The notes below the pieces were generated by a model. That model did not search any database. It was not told where the DNA came from and saw nothing but the letters and a program-made list of their open reading frames with translations. Of a stretch of 64,000 bases of DNA, positions 12,011 through 24,133 are shown piece by piece. Both the position numbers and the translations under genes were made by a program. Numbering within the stretch: the stretch's first letter is position 1; each line of letters begins with the position of its first letter. This DNA is from Nephrocerus scutellatus (lineage: Eukaryota; Arthropoda; Insecta; Diptera; Pipunculidae), in contig OX352762.1 of NCBI GenBank assembly GCA_947095585.1, forward strand, positions 47,111,335 through 47,175,334, given 5' to 3'.

Positions 12011-14620
12011 AGAAATTGAATTGTTCCAGAAATTCCAGACCAAAATGATCATATTCCAGAATTTCCATAGGAAGAAGTCTTATAGTTGCATCTTAGTCCT
12101 ACATTCCGAATTTCATGCGAATCGCTTGCGAAATTGATTTGTTCCAGAAATTCCAGACCATAATGATCATATTCCAGAATTTCCATAGGAAGAAGTCTAA
12201 TAGTCGCATCTTCGTTCAACATTCCGAATTTCATGCGAATCGCTTGGGAAATGGATTTGTTCCTGAAATTCCAGACCATAATGATCATATTCCAGAATTT
12301 CCATAGGAAGAAGTCTAATAGTGGCATCTTAGTTCTACATTCCGAATTTCATGCGAATCGCTTGAGAAATTGATTTATTCCAGAAATTCCAGACCATAAT
12401 GATCATATTCCAGAATTTCCATAGGAAGAAATCTTATAGTCGCATCTTAGTTCTACATTCCGAATTTCATGCGAATCGCTTGGGAAATTGATTTGTTCCA
12501 GAAATTCCAGACCATAATGATCATATTCCAGAATTTCCATAGGAAGAAATCTTATAGTCGCATCGTAGTTCTAAATTCCGAAGTTCATGCGAATCGCTTG
12601 AGAATTTGATTTGTTCCAGAAATTCCATAACATAATGATCATATTCCACAATTTCCATAGGAAGAAGTCTGATAGTCGCATCTTATTTCTACATTCTGAA
12701 TTTCCTGAGAATTGCGTGGGAAATTGATTTGTTCGAGAAATTCCAGACCATAAAGATCATATTCCAGAATTTCCATAGGAAGAAATCTTATAGTCGCATC
12801 TTAGTTCTACATTCCGAATTTCATGCGAATCGCTTGAGAAATTGAATTGTTCCAGAAATTCCAGACAAGAATGATCATATTCTAGAATTTCCATAGGAAG
12901 AAGTCTTACAGTTGCATCTTAGTCCTACATTCCGAATTTCATGCGAATCGCTTGCGAAATTGATTTGTTCCAGAAATTCCAGACCATAATGATCATATTC
13001 CAGAATTTCCATAGGAAGAAGTCTGATAGTCGCATCTTAGTTCTACATTCCGCATTTCATGCGAATCGCTTAAGAAATTGATTTGTTCCAGAAATTCCAG
13101 ACCATAATGATGATATTCCAGAATTTCCATAGGAAGAAATATTATAGTCGCATCTTAGTTCTACATTCCGAATTTCATGCGAATTGCTTGAGAAATTGAT
13201 TTGTTCCAGAAATTCCAGACCATAATGATCATATTCCAGAATTTCCAAAGGAAGAAATCTTATAGTCGCATCGTAGTTCTACATTCCGAATTTCATGCGA
13301 ATCGCTTGAGAATTTGATTTGTTCCAGAAATTCCAGACGATAATGGTCATATTCCAGAATTTCCATAGGAAGAAGTCTGATAGTCGCATCTTAGTTCTAC
13401 ATTCCGAATTTCATGCGAATCGCTTGGGAAATTGATTTGTTCCTGAAATTCCAGATCATAATGATCATATTCCAGAATTACCATAGGAAGAAGTCTTTTA
13501 GTCGCATCTTAGTCACACATTCCGGATTTCATGCGAATCTCTTGCGAAATTGCTTTATTCCAGAAATTCCAGACAAAAATGATCATATTCCAGAAGTTCC
13601 ATAGGAAGAAATCTTATATTCACATCTTAGTCCTACATTCCGAATTTCATGGGAATCGCTTGAGAAATTGATTTGTTCCAGAAATTCCAGACCATTATGA
13701 TCATATTCCAGAATTTCCATAGGAATAAATCTTATAGTCGCATCTTAGTTCTACATTCCGAATTTCATGCGAATCGCTTGAGAAATTGAATTGTTCCAGA
13801 AATTCCAGACAATAATGATCATATTCTAGAATTTCCATAAGAAGAAGTCTTACAGTTGCATCTTAGTCCTACATTCCGAATTTCATGCGAATCGCTTGCG
13901 AAATAGATTTGTTCCAGAAATTCCAGACTATAATGATCATATTCCAGAATTTCCATAGGAAGAAGTCTGATAGTCGCATCTTAGTTCTACATTCCGCATT
14001 TCATGCGAATCGCTTAAGAAATTGATTTGTTCCAGAAATTCCAGACCATAATGATGATATTCCAGAATTTCCATAGGAAAAAATCTTATAGTCGCATCTT
14101 AGTTCTACATTCCGAATTTGATGCGAATTGCTTGAGAAATTGATTTGTTCCAGAAATTCCAGACCATAATGATCATATTCCAGAATTTCCAAAGGAAGAA
14201 ATCTTATAGTCGCATCGTAGTTCTACATTCCGAATTTCATGCGAATCGCTTGAGAAATTGATTTGTTCCAGAAATTCCAGACGATAATGGTCATATTCCA
14301 GAATTTCCATAGGAAGAAGTCTGAAAGTCGCATCTTAGTTCTACATTCCGAATTTCCTGCGAATCGCTTGGGAAATTGATTTTTTCCAGAAATTCCAGAC
14401 CATAATGATCATATTCCAGAATTTCCAAAGGATGAAGTCTTTTAGTCGCATCTTAGTCCTTCATTCCGAATTTCATGCGAATCGCTTGAGAAGCTGATTT
14501 GTTCCTGCAATTCCAGACGATAATGATCATATTCCAGAATTTCCATAGGAAAAAGTCTTATAGTCGCATCTTAGTCCTACATTCCGAATTTCCTGCGTAT
14601 CGCTTGAGAAATTGATTTGT
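12011..14620 (+). repeat. Satellite block duplicated at 20037-22530
   Basis: The left part matches at an offset of 8026 bp (12,049 with 20,075) and the right part at 7908 bp (13,057 with 20,965; 14,001 with 21,909). The 118-bp difference means one whole monomer near 12,430-12,550 is missing from the later copy. The match ends near the 148-bp unit: this copy reads attcaaccat and the other attccagaacat. Confidence 0.72.
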
Positions 14621-15037
14621 TCCAGAAATTCAACCATAATGATCATATTCCAGAAATTCCAGACCATAATGATCATATTCTAGAATTTCCATAGGAAGAA
14701 GTCTAATAGTCGCATCTTAGTCACACATTCCGGATTTCATGCGAATCTCTTGGGAAATTGCTCTATTCCAGAAATTCCAGACAAAAATGATCATATTCCA
14801 GAAGTTCCATAGGAAGAAATCTTATAGTCGCATCGTAGTTCTAAATTCCGAAGTTCATGCGAATCGCTTGAGAATTTGATTTGTTCCAGAAATTCCCAAC
14901 CATAATGATCATATTCCACAATTTCCATAGGAAGAAGTCTGATAGTCGCATCTTATTTCTACATTCTGAATTTCCTGAGAATTGCGTGGGAAATTGATTT
15001 GTTCCAGAAATTCCAGACCATAAAGATCATATTCCAG

Positions 15038-15098
15038 AATTTCCATAGGAAGATTTTCTCCATAATAAAATTTCCAGACAATAATGATCATATTCCAG
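15038..15098 (+). repeat. 61-bp hybrid monomer, copy 2
   Basis: It has the same filler tract and breakpoints as 9853-9913, 5185 bp downstream, and differs by ccagacaataatg in place of ccagaccataatg after the junction. It marks the second copy of the P block. Confidence 0.8.
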
Positions 15099-17870
15099 AA
15101 TTTCCAAAGGAAGAAATCTTATAGTCGTATCGTAGTTCTACATTCCGAATTTCATGCGAATCGCTTGAGAAATTGATTTGTTCCAGAAATTCCAGACGAT
15201 AATGGTCATATTCCAGAATTTCCATAGGAAGAAGTCTGATAGTCGCATCTTAGTTCTACATTCCGAATTTCCTGCGAATCGCTTGGGAAATTGATTTTTT
15301 CCAGAAATTCCAGACCATAATGATCATATTCCAGAATTTCCAACGGATGAAGTCTTTTAGTCGCATCTTAGTCCTTCATTCCGAATTTCATGCGAATCGC
15401 TTGAGAAACTGATTTGTTCCTGCAATTCCAGACGATAATGATCATATTCCAGAATTTCCATAGGAAAAAGTCTTATAGTCGCATCTTAGTCCTACATTCC
15501 GAATTTCCTGCGAATCGCTTGAGAAATTGATTTGTTCCAGAAATTCCAGACCATAATGATCATATTCCAGAAATTCCAGACCATAATGATCATATTCTAG
15601 AATTTCCATAGGAAGAAGTCTAATAGTCGCATCTTAGTCACACATTCCGGATTTCATGCGAATCTCTTGGGAAATTGCTTTATTCCAGAAATTCCAGACA
15701 AAAATGATCATATTCCAGGAGTTCCATAGGAAGAAATTTTATATTCACATCTTAGTCCTACATTCCGAATCTCATGCGAATCGCTTGAGAAATTGATTTG
15801 TTCCTGAAATTCCAGACAATTATGATCATATTGCAGAATTTCCATAGGAAGAAGTCTTATAGTCGCATCTTAGTCCTACATTCCGAATTTCATGCGAATC
15901 TCTTGGGAAATTGCTTTATTCCAGAAATTCCAGACAAAAATGATCATATTCCAGAAGTTCCATAGGAAGAAATCTTATATTCACATCTTAGTCCTACATT
16001 CGGAATTTCATGCGAATCGCTTGAGAAATTGATTTGTTCCAGAAATTCCAGACCATAATGATCATATTCCAGAATTTCCATAGGAAGAAGTCTGATAGTC
16101 GCATCTATGTTCTACATTCCGAATTTCCTGCGAATCGCTCGAGAAATTGATTTGTTCCAGAAATTCCAGACCATAATGATCATATTCCAGAATTTCCATA
16201 GGAAGAAGTCTAATAGTCGCATTTTAGTTCTACATTCCGAATTTCATGCGAATCGCTTAGGAAATTTATTTGTTCCTGAAATTCCAGACCATAATGATCA
16301 TATTCCAGAATTTCCATAGGAAGAAGTCTAATAGTCGCATCTTAGTTCTACATTCCGAATTTCATGCGAATCGCTTGAGAAATTGATTTGTTCCAGAAAT
16401 TCCAGACCAAAATGATCATATTCCAGAATTTCCATAGGAAGAAGTCTTATAGTCGCATCTTAGTCCTACATTCCGAATTTCATGCAAATCGCCTTAGAAA
16501 TTGATTTGTTCCAGAAATTCCAGACCATAATGATCATATTCCAGAATTTCCATAGGAAGAAGTCTAATAGTCGCATCTTCGTTCAACATTCCGAATTTCA
16601 TGCGAATCGCTTGGGAAATGGATTTGTTCCTGAAATTCCAGACCATAATGATCATATTCCAGAATTTCGATAGGAAGAAGTCTAATAGTGGCATCTTAGT
16701 TCTACATTCCGAATTTCATGCGAATCGCTTGAGAAATTGATTTATTCCAGAAATTCCAGACCATAATGATCATATTCCAGAATTTCCATAGGAAGAAATC
16801 TTATAGTCGCATCTTAGTTCTACATTCCGAATTTCATGCGAATCGCTTGGGAAATTGATGTGTTCCAGAAATTCCAGACCATAATGATCATATTCCAGAA
16901 TTTCCATAGGAAGAAATCTTATAGTCGCATCGTAGTTCTAAATTCCGAAGTTCATGCGAATCGCTTGAGAATTTGATTTGTTCCAGAAATTCCATACCAT
17001 AATGATCATATTCCACAATTTCCATAGGAAGAAGTCTGATAGTCGCATCTTATTTCTACATTCTGAATTTCCTGAGAATTGCGTGGGAAATTGATTTGTT
17101 CGATAAATTCCAGACCATAAAGATCATATTCCAGAATTTCCATAGGAAGAAATCTTATAGTCGCACCTTAGTTCTACATTCCGAATTTCATGCGAATCGC
17201 TTGGGAAATTGATTTTTTCCAGAAATTCCAGACCATAATGATCATATTCCAGAATTTCCAACGGATGAAGTCTTTTAGTCGCATCTTAGTCCTTCATTCC
17301 GAATTTCATGCGAATCGCTTGAGAAACTGATTTGTTCCTGCAATTCCAGACGATAATGATCATATTCCAGAATTTCCATAGGAAAAAGTCTTATAGTCGC
17401 ATCTTAGTCCTACATTCCGAATTTCCTGCGAATCGCTTGAGAAATTGATTTGTTCCAGAAATTCAACCATAATGATCATATTCCAGAAATTCCAGACCAT
17501 AATGATCATATTCTAGAATTTCCATAGGAAGAAGTCTAATAGTCGCATCTTAGTCACACATTCCGGATTTCATGCGAATCTCTTGGGAAATTGCTCTATT
17601 CCAGAAATTCCAGACAAAAATGATCATATTCCAGAAGTTCCATAGGAAGAAATCTTATAGTCGCATCGTAGTTCTAAATTCCGAAGTTCATGCGAATCGC
17701 TTGAGAATTTGATTTGTTCCAGAAATTCCCAACCATAATGATCATATTCCACAATTTCCATAGGAAGAAGTCTGATAGTCGCATCTTATTTCTACATTCT
17801 GAATTTCCTGAGAATTGCGTGGGAAATTGATTTGTTCCAGAAATTCCAGACCATAAAGATCATATTCCAG

Positions 17871-17931
17871 AATTTCCATAGGAAGATTTTCTCCATAATA
17901 AAATTTCCAGACAATAATGATCATATTCCAG
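17871..17931 (+). repeat. 61-bp hybrid monomer, copy 3
   Basis: It has the same filler tract and breakpoints, 2833 bp after the second copy, and shares that copy's ccagacaataatg variant. This confirms it came from the 2833-bp tandem duplication. Confidence 0.8.
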
Positions 17932-20036
17932 AATTTCCAAAGGAAGAAATCTTATAGTCGTATCGTAGTTCTACATTCCGAATTTCATGCGAATCGCTTG
18001 AGAAATTGATTTGTTCCAGAAATTCCAGACGATAATGGTCATATTCCAGAATTTCCATAGGAAGAAGTCTGATAGTCGCATCTTAGTTCTACATTCCGAA
18101 TTTCCTGCGAATCGCTTGGGAAATTGATTTTTTCCAGAAATTCCAGACCATAATGATCATATTCCAGAATTTCCAACGGATGAAGTCTTTTAGTCGCATC
18201 TTAGTCCTTCATTCCGAATTTCATGCGAATCGCTTGAGAAACTGATTTGTTCCTGCAATTCCAGACGATAATGATCATATTCCAGAATTTCCATAGGAAA
18301 AAGTCTTATAGTCGCATCTTAGTCCTACATTCCGAATTTCCTGCGAATCGCTTGAGAAATTGATTTGTTCCAGAAATTCCAGACCATAATGATCATATTC
18401 CAGAAATTCCAGACCATAATGATCATATTCTAGAATTTCCATAGGAAGAAGTCTAATAGTCGCATCTTAGTCACACATTCCGGATTTCATGCGAATCTCT
18501 TGGGAAATTGCTTTATTCCAGAAATTCCAGACAAAAATGATCATATTCCAGGAGTTCCATAGGAAGAAATTTTATATTCACATCTTAGTCCTACATTCCG
18601 AATCTCATGCGAATCGCTTGAGAAATTGATTTGTTCCTGAAATTCCAGACAATTATGATCATATTGCAGAATTTCCATAGGAAGAAGTCTTATAGTCGCA
18701 TCTTAGTCCTACATTCCGAATTTCATGCGAATCTCTTGGGAAATTGCTTTATTCCAGAAATTCCAGACAAAAATGATCATATTCCAGAAGTTCCATAGGA
18801 AGAAATCTTATATTCACATCTTAGTCCTACATTCGGAATTTCATGCGAATCGCTTGAGAAATTGATTTGTTCCAGAAATTCCAGACCATAATGATCATAT
18901 TCCAGAATTTCCATAGGAAGAAGTCTGATAGTCGCATCTATGTTCTACATTCCGAATTTCCTGCGAATCGCTCGAGAAATTGATTTGTTCCAGAAATTCC
19001 AGACCATAATGATCATATTCCAGAATTTCCATAGGAAGAAGTCTAATAGTCGCATTTTAGTTCTACATTCCGAATTTCATGCGAATCGCTTAGGAAATTT
19101 ATTTGTTCCTGAAATTCCAGACCATAATGATCATATTCCAGAATTTCCATAGGAAGAAGTCTAATAGTCGCATCTTAGTTCTACATTCCGAATTTCATGC
19201 GAATCGCTTGAGAAATTGATTTGTTCCAGAAATTCCAGACCAAAATGATCATATTCCAGAATTTCCATAGGAAGAAGTCTTATAGTCGCATCTTAGTCCT
19301 ACATTCCGAATTTCATGCAAATCGCCTTAGAAATTGATTTGTTCCAGAAATTCCAGACCATAATGATCATATTCCAGAATTTCCATAGGAAGAAGTCTAA
19401 TAGTCGCATCTTCGTTCAACATTCCGAATTTCATGCGAATCGCTTGGGAAATGGATTTGTTCCTGAAATTCCAGACCATAATGATCATATTCCAGAATTT
19501 CGATAGGAAGAAGTCTAATAGTGGCATCTTAGTTCTACATTCCGAATTTCATGCGAATCGCTTGAGAAATTGATTTATTCCAGAAATTCCAGACCATAAT
19601 GATCATATTCCAGAATTTCCATAGGAAGAAATCTTATAGTCGCATCTTAGTTCTACATTCCGAATTTCATGCGAATCGCTTGGGAAATTGATGTGTTCCA
19701 GAAATTCCAGACCATAATGATCATATTCCAGAATTTCCATAGGAAGAAATCTTATAGTCGCATCGTAGTTCTAAATTCCGAAGTTCATGCGAATCGCTTG
19801 AGAATTTGATTTGTTCCAGAAATTCCATACCATAATGATCATATTCCACAATTTCCATAGGAAGAAGTCTGATAGTCGCATCTTATTTCTACATTCTGAA
19901 TTTCCTGAGAATTGCGTCGGAAATTGATTTGTTCGATAAATTCCAGACCATAAAGATCATATTCCAGAATTTCCATAGGAAGAAATCTTATAGTCGCACC
20001 TTAGTTCTACATTCCGAATTTCATGCGAATCGCTTG

Positions 20037-22530
20037 AGAAATTGAATTGTTCCAGAAATTCCAGACCAAAATGATCATATTCCAGAATTTCCATAGGAAG
20101 AAGTCTTATAGTTGCATCTTAGTCCTACATTCCGAATTTCATGCGAATCGCTTGCGAAATTGATTTGTTCCAGAAATTCCAGACCATAATGATCATATTC
20201 CAGAATTTCCATAGGAAGAAGTCTAATAGTCGCATCTTCGTTCAACATTCCGAATTTCATGCGAATCGCTTGGGAAATGGATTTGTTCCTGAAATTCCAG
20301 ACCATAATGATCATATTCCAGAATTTCCATAGGAAGAAGTCTAATAGTGGCATCTTAGTTCTACATTCCGAATTTCATGCGAATCGCTTGAGAAATTGAT
20401 TTATTCCAGAAATTCCAGACCATAATGATCATATTCCAGAATTTCCATAGGAAGAAATCTTATAGTCGCATCGTAGTTCTAAATTCCGAAGTTCATGCGA
20501 ATCGCTTGAGAATTTGATTTGTTCCAGAAATTCCATACCATAATGATCATATTCCACAATTTCCATAGGAAGAAGTCTGATAGTCGCATCTTATTTCTAC
20601 ATTCTGAATTTCCTGAGAATTGCGTGGGAAATTGATTTGTTCGAGAAATTCCAGACCATAAAGATCATATTCCAGAATTTCCATAGGAAGAAATCTTATA
20701 GTCGCATCTTAGTTCTACATTCCGAATTTCATGCGAATCGCTTGAGAAATTGAATTGTTCCAGAAATTCCAGACAAGAATGATCATATTCTAGAATTTCC
20801 ATAGGAAGAAGTCTTACAGTTGCATCTTAGTCCTACATTCCGAATTTCATGCGAATCGCTTGCGAAATTGATTTGTTCCAGAAATTCCAGACCATAATGA
20901 TCATATTCCAGAATTTCCATAGGAAGAAGTCTGATAGTCGCATCTTAGTTCTACATTCCGCATTTCATGCGAATCGCTTAAGAAATTGATTTGTTCCAGA
21001 AATTCCAGACCATAATGATGATATTCCAGAATTTCCATAGGAAGAAATATTATAGTCGCATCTTAGTTCTACATTCCGAATTTCATGCGAATTGCTTGAG
21101 AAATTGATTTGTTCCAGAAATTCCAGACCATAATGATCATATTCCAGAATTTCCAAAGGAAGAAATCTTATAGTCGCATCGTAGTTCTACATTCCGAATT
21201 TCATGCGAATCGCTTGAGAAATTGATTTGTTCCAGAAATTCCAGACGATAATGGTCATATTCCAGAATTTCCATAGGAAGAAGTCTGATAGTCGCATCTT
21301 AGTTCTACATTCCGAATTTCATGCGAATCGCTTGGGAAATTGATTTGTTCCTGAAATTCCAGATCATAATGATCATATTCCAGAATTACCATAGGAAGAA
21401 GTCTTTTAGTCGCATCTTAGTCACACATTCCGGATTTCATGCGAATCTCTTGCGAAATTGCTTTATTCCAGAAATTCCAGACAAAAATGATCATATTCCA
21501 GAAGTTCCATAGGAAGAAATCTTATATTCACATCTTAGTCCTACATTCCGAATTTCATGGGAATCGCTTGAGAAATTGATTTGTTCCAGAAATTCCAGAC
21601 CATTATGATCATATTCCAGAATTTCCATAGGAATAAATCTTATAGTCGCATCTTAGTTCTACATTCCGAATTTCATGCGAATCGCTTGAGAAATTGAATT
21701 GTTCCAGAAATTCCAGACAATAATGATCATATTCTAGAATTTCCATAAGAAGAAGTCTTACAGTTGCATCTTAGTCCTACATTCCGAATTTCATGCGAAT
21801 CGCTTGCGAAATAGATTTGTTCCAGAAATTCCAGACTATAATGATCATATTCCAGAATTTCCATAGGAAGAAGTCTGATAGTCGCATCTTAGTTCTACAT
21901 TCCGCATTTCATGCGAATCGCTTAAGAAATTGATTTGTTCCAGAAATTCCAGACCATAATGATGATATTCCAGAATTTCCATAGGAAAAAATCTTATAGT
22001 CGCATCTTAGTTCTACATTCCGAATTTGATGCGAATTGCTTGAGAAATTGATTTGTTCCAGAAATTCCAGACCATAATGATCATATTCCAGAATTTCCAA
22101 AGGAAGAAATCTTATAGTCGCATCGTAGTTCTACATTCCGAATTTCATGCGAATCGCTTGAGAAATTGATTTGTTCCAGAAATTCCAGACGATAATGGTC
22201 ATATTCCAGAATTTCCATAGGAAGAAGTCTGATAGTCGCATCTTAGTTCTACATTCCGAATTTCCTGCGAATCGCTTGGGAAATTGATTTTTTCCAGAAA
22301 TTCCAGACCATAATGATCATATTCCAGAATTTCCAAAGGATGAAGTCTTTTAGTCGCATCTTAGTCCTTCATTCCGAATTTCATGCGAATCGCTTGAGAA
22401 GCTGATTTGTTCCTGCAATTCCAGACGATAATGATCATATTCCAGAATTTCCATAGGAAAAAGTCTTATAGTCGCATCTTAGTCCTACATTCCGAATTTC
22501 CTGCGAATCGCTTGAGAAATTGATTTGTTC
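20037..22530 (+). repeat. Later copy of the 12.0-14.6 kb satellite block
   Basis: This matches 12011-14620 at offsets 8026 then 7908 and lacks one monomer after about 20,455. It follows directly on the 2833-bp tandem pair. The order here is therefore the same as after the first P block, as expected if a larger P-plus-flank segment was copied before its internal 2833-bp part was doubled. Confidence 0.72.
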
Positions 22531-22947
22531 CAGAAATTCCAGAACATAATGATCATATTCCAGAAATTCCAGACCATAATGATCATATTCTAGAATTTCC
22601 ATAGGAAAAAGTCTAATAGTCGCATCTTAGTCACACATTCCGGATTTCATGCGAATCTCTTGGGAAATTGCTTTATTCCAGAAATTCCAGACAAAAATGA
22701 TCATATTCCAGAAGTTCCATAGGAAGAAATTTTATATTCACATCTTAGTCCTACATTCCGAATCTCATGCGAATCGCTTGAGAAATTGATTTGTTCCTGA
22801 AATTCCAGACCATTATGATCATATTGCAGAATTTCCATAGGAAGAAGTCTTATAGTCGCATCTTAGTCCTACATTCCGAATTTCATGCGAATCTCTTGGC
22901 AAATTGCTTTATTCCAGAAATTCCAGACAAAAATGATCATATTCCAG

Positions 22948-23014
22948 AAGTTCCATAGGAAGAAATCTTATATTCACATCTTAGTCCTACCAGACCATAA
23001 TGATCATATTCCAG
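22948..23014 (+). repeat. 67-bp truncated monomer
   Basis: A 51-bp internal deletion joins tcctac directly to cagaccataatg at 22990/22991, removing monomer positions 1-51. I found this junction only once in the window. It lies close to the point where array A ends at the LINE, in a stretch (about 22.5-23.9 kb) whose units are otherwise a diverged copy of the 10.3-11.4 kb block. Confidence 0.8.
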
Positions 23015-23904
23015 AATTTCCATAGGAAGAAGTCTGATAGTCGCATCTATGTTCTACATTCCGAATTTCCTGCGAATCGCTCGAGAAATTGATTTGTTCC
23101 AGAAATTCCAGACCATAATGATCATATTCCAGAATTTCCATAGGAAGAAGTCTAATAGTCGCATTTTAGTTCTACATTCCGAATTTCATGCGAATCGCTT
23201 AGGAAATTTATTTGTTCCTGAAATTCCAGACCATAATGATCATATTCCAGAATTTCCATAGGAAGAAGTCTAATAGTCGCATCTTAGTTCTACATTCCGA
23301 ATTTCATGCGAATCGCTTGAGAAATTGATTTGTTCCAGAAATTCCAGACCATAATGATCATATTCCAGAATTTCCATAGGAAGAAGTCTTATAGTCGCAT
23401 CTTAGTTCTACATTCCGAATTTCATGCAAATCGCTTGAGAAATTGATTTGTTCCAGAAATTCCAGACCATAATGATCATATTCCAGAATTTCCATAGGAA
23501 GAAGTCTAATAGTCGCATCTTAGTTCTACATTTCGAATTTCATGCGAATCGCTTGGGAAATGGATTTGTTCCTGAAATTCCAGACCATAATGATCATATT
23601 CCAGAATCTCCATAGGATGAAGTTTAATAGTGGCATCTCAGTTCTACATTCCGAATTTCATGCGAATCGCTTGAGAAATTGATTTGTTCCTGAAATTCCA
23701 GACCATAATGATCATATTCCAGAATTTCCATAGAAAGAAGTCTTATAGTCGCATCTTAGTTCTACATTCCAAATTTCATGCGAATCGCTTGAGAAATTGA
23801 TTTGTTCCAAAAATTCCAGACCATAATGATCATATTCCACAATTTAAAAAGGAAGAAGTCTGATAGTCGCATCTTAGTTCTACATTCTGAATTTCCTGCG
23901 AATT

Positions 23905-24133
23905 TGTATTTGTATTTATTTATTGAAATTATTAGCATTTTAAAACAAAGTGTCTTATTTATAATACTTATAATGTATGGATTTAAATTAAAATTTAATT
24001 GAAATTTCAAAGAGAGTAAAAAAAATAAAAAATATATTAACTGAAATATTATTTTATAGAAGTTATTGAAGTAATTATACATTATGTAAAAATATTGAAT
24101 TTTTCAATGATAATCAATGTTTTAGAAATATTT
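23905..24133 (-). other. LINE 3' UTR and tail
   Basis: This is AT-rich sequence after the ORF2 stop, ending in a tail that on the minus strand reads aataaataaatacaaatac. A 106-codon minus-strand frame at 23762-24082 crosses from here into the satellite and is a chance frame. No conserved hairpin was recognised by eye. Confidence 0.75.
23915..23924 (-). promoter_or_regulatory. Overlapping AATAAA polyadenylation signals
   Basis: Two overlapping AATAAA hexamers on the minus strand (23924-23919 and 23920-23915) lie 10-20 nt before the element's 3' end, a usual distance for cleavage. They are part of the tail repeat, so they may also reflect tail sequence rather than a dedicated signal. Confidence 0.5.

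Larger units (their letters stand above)
14362..20027 (+). repeat. Two direct tandem copies of a 2833-bp, 24-monomer unit
   Basis: Copy 1 is about 14362-17194 and copy 2 about 17195-20027, abutting with no spacer. Constant-offset landmarks are 14909/17742, 16107/18940 and 16482/19315. The unit contains one 61-bp monomer and several 148-bp monomers, so 2833 bp is not simply 24 x 118 although close to it. The first 260 bp of copy 2 carry variants (caacgg, gagaaactg) that match 15.28-15.53 kb rather than the aligned 14.37-14.6 kb, which suggests gene conversion or a second exchange. Confidence 0.78.
1684..23904 (+). repeat. Satellite array A, 118-bp monomer, about 188 units
   Basis: This is an uninterrupted head-to-tail tandem array. 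Counting from one aatttccata to the next gives 118 bp (for example 1741, 1859, 1977). A typical monomer is 42/118 GC. Landmarks in order, numbering from attccgaatt: gcgaatcgcttg, TTCCAGAA (40-47), ATTCCAGA (48-55), the palindrome ATGATCAT, TTCCAGAA (70-77), the interrupted inverted repeat TTCC-ata-GGAA, then tagtcgcatcttag. All units I read face the same way. 118 is 3n+1, so a continuous frame is destroyed every few units, and the short open frames here are not genes. Length variants (148, 67 and 61 bp) and higher-order blocks are listed separately. The likely setting is constitutive heterochromatin, centromeric or pericentromeric; the sequence does not say which. Confidence 0.97.
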
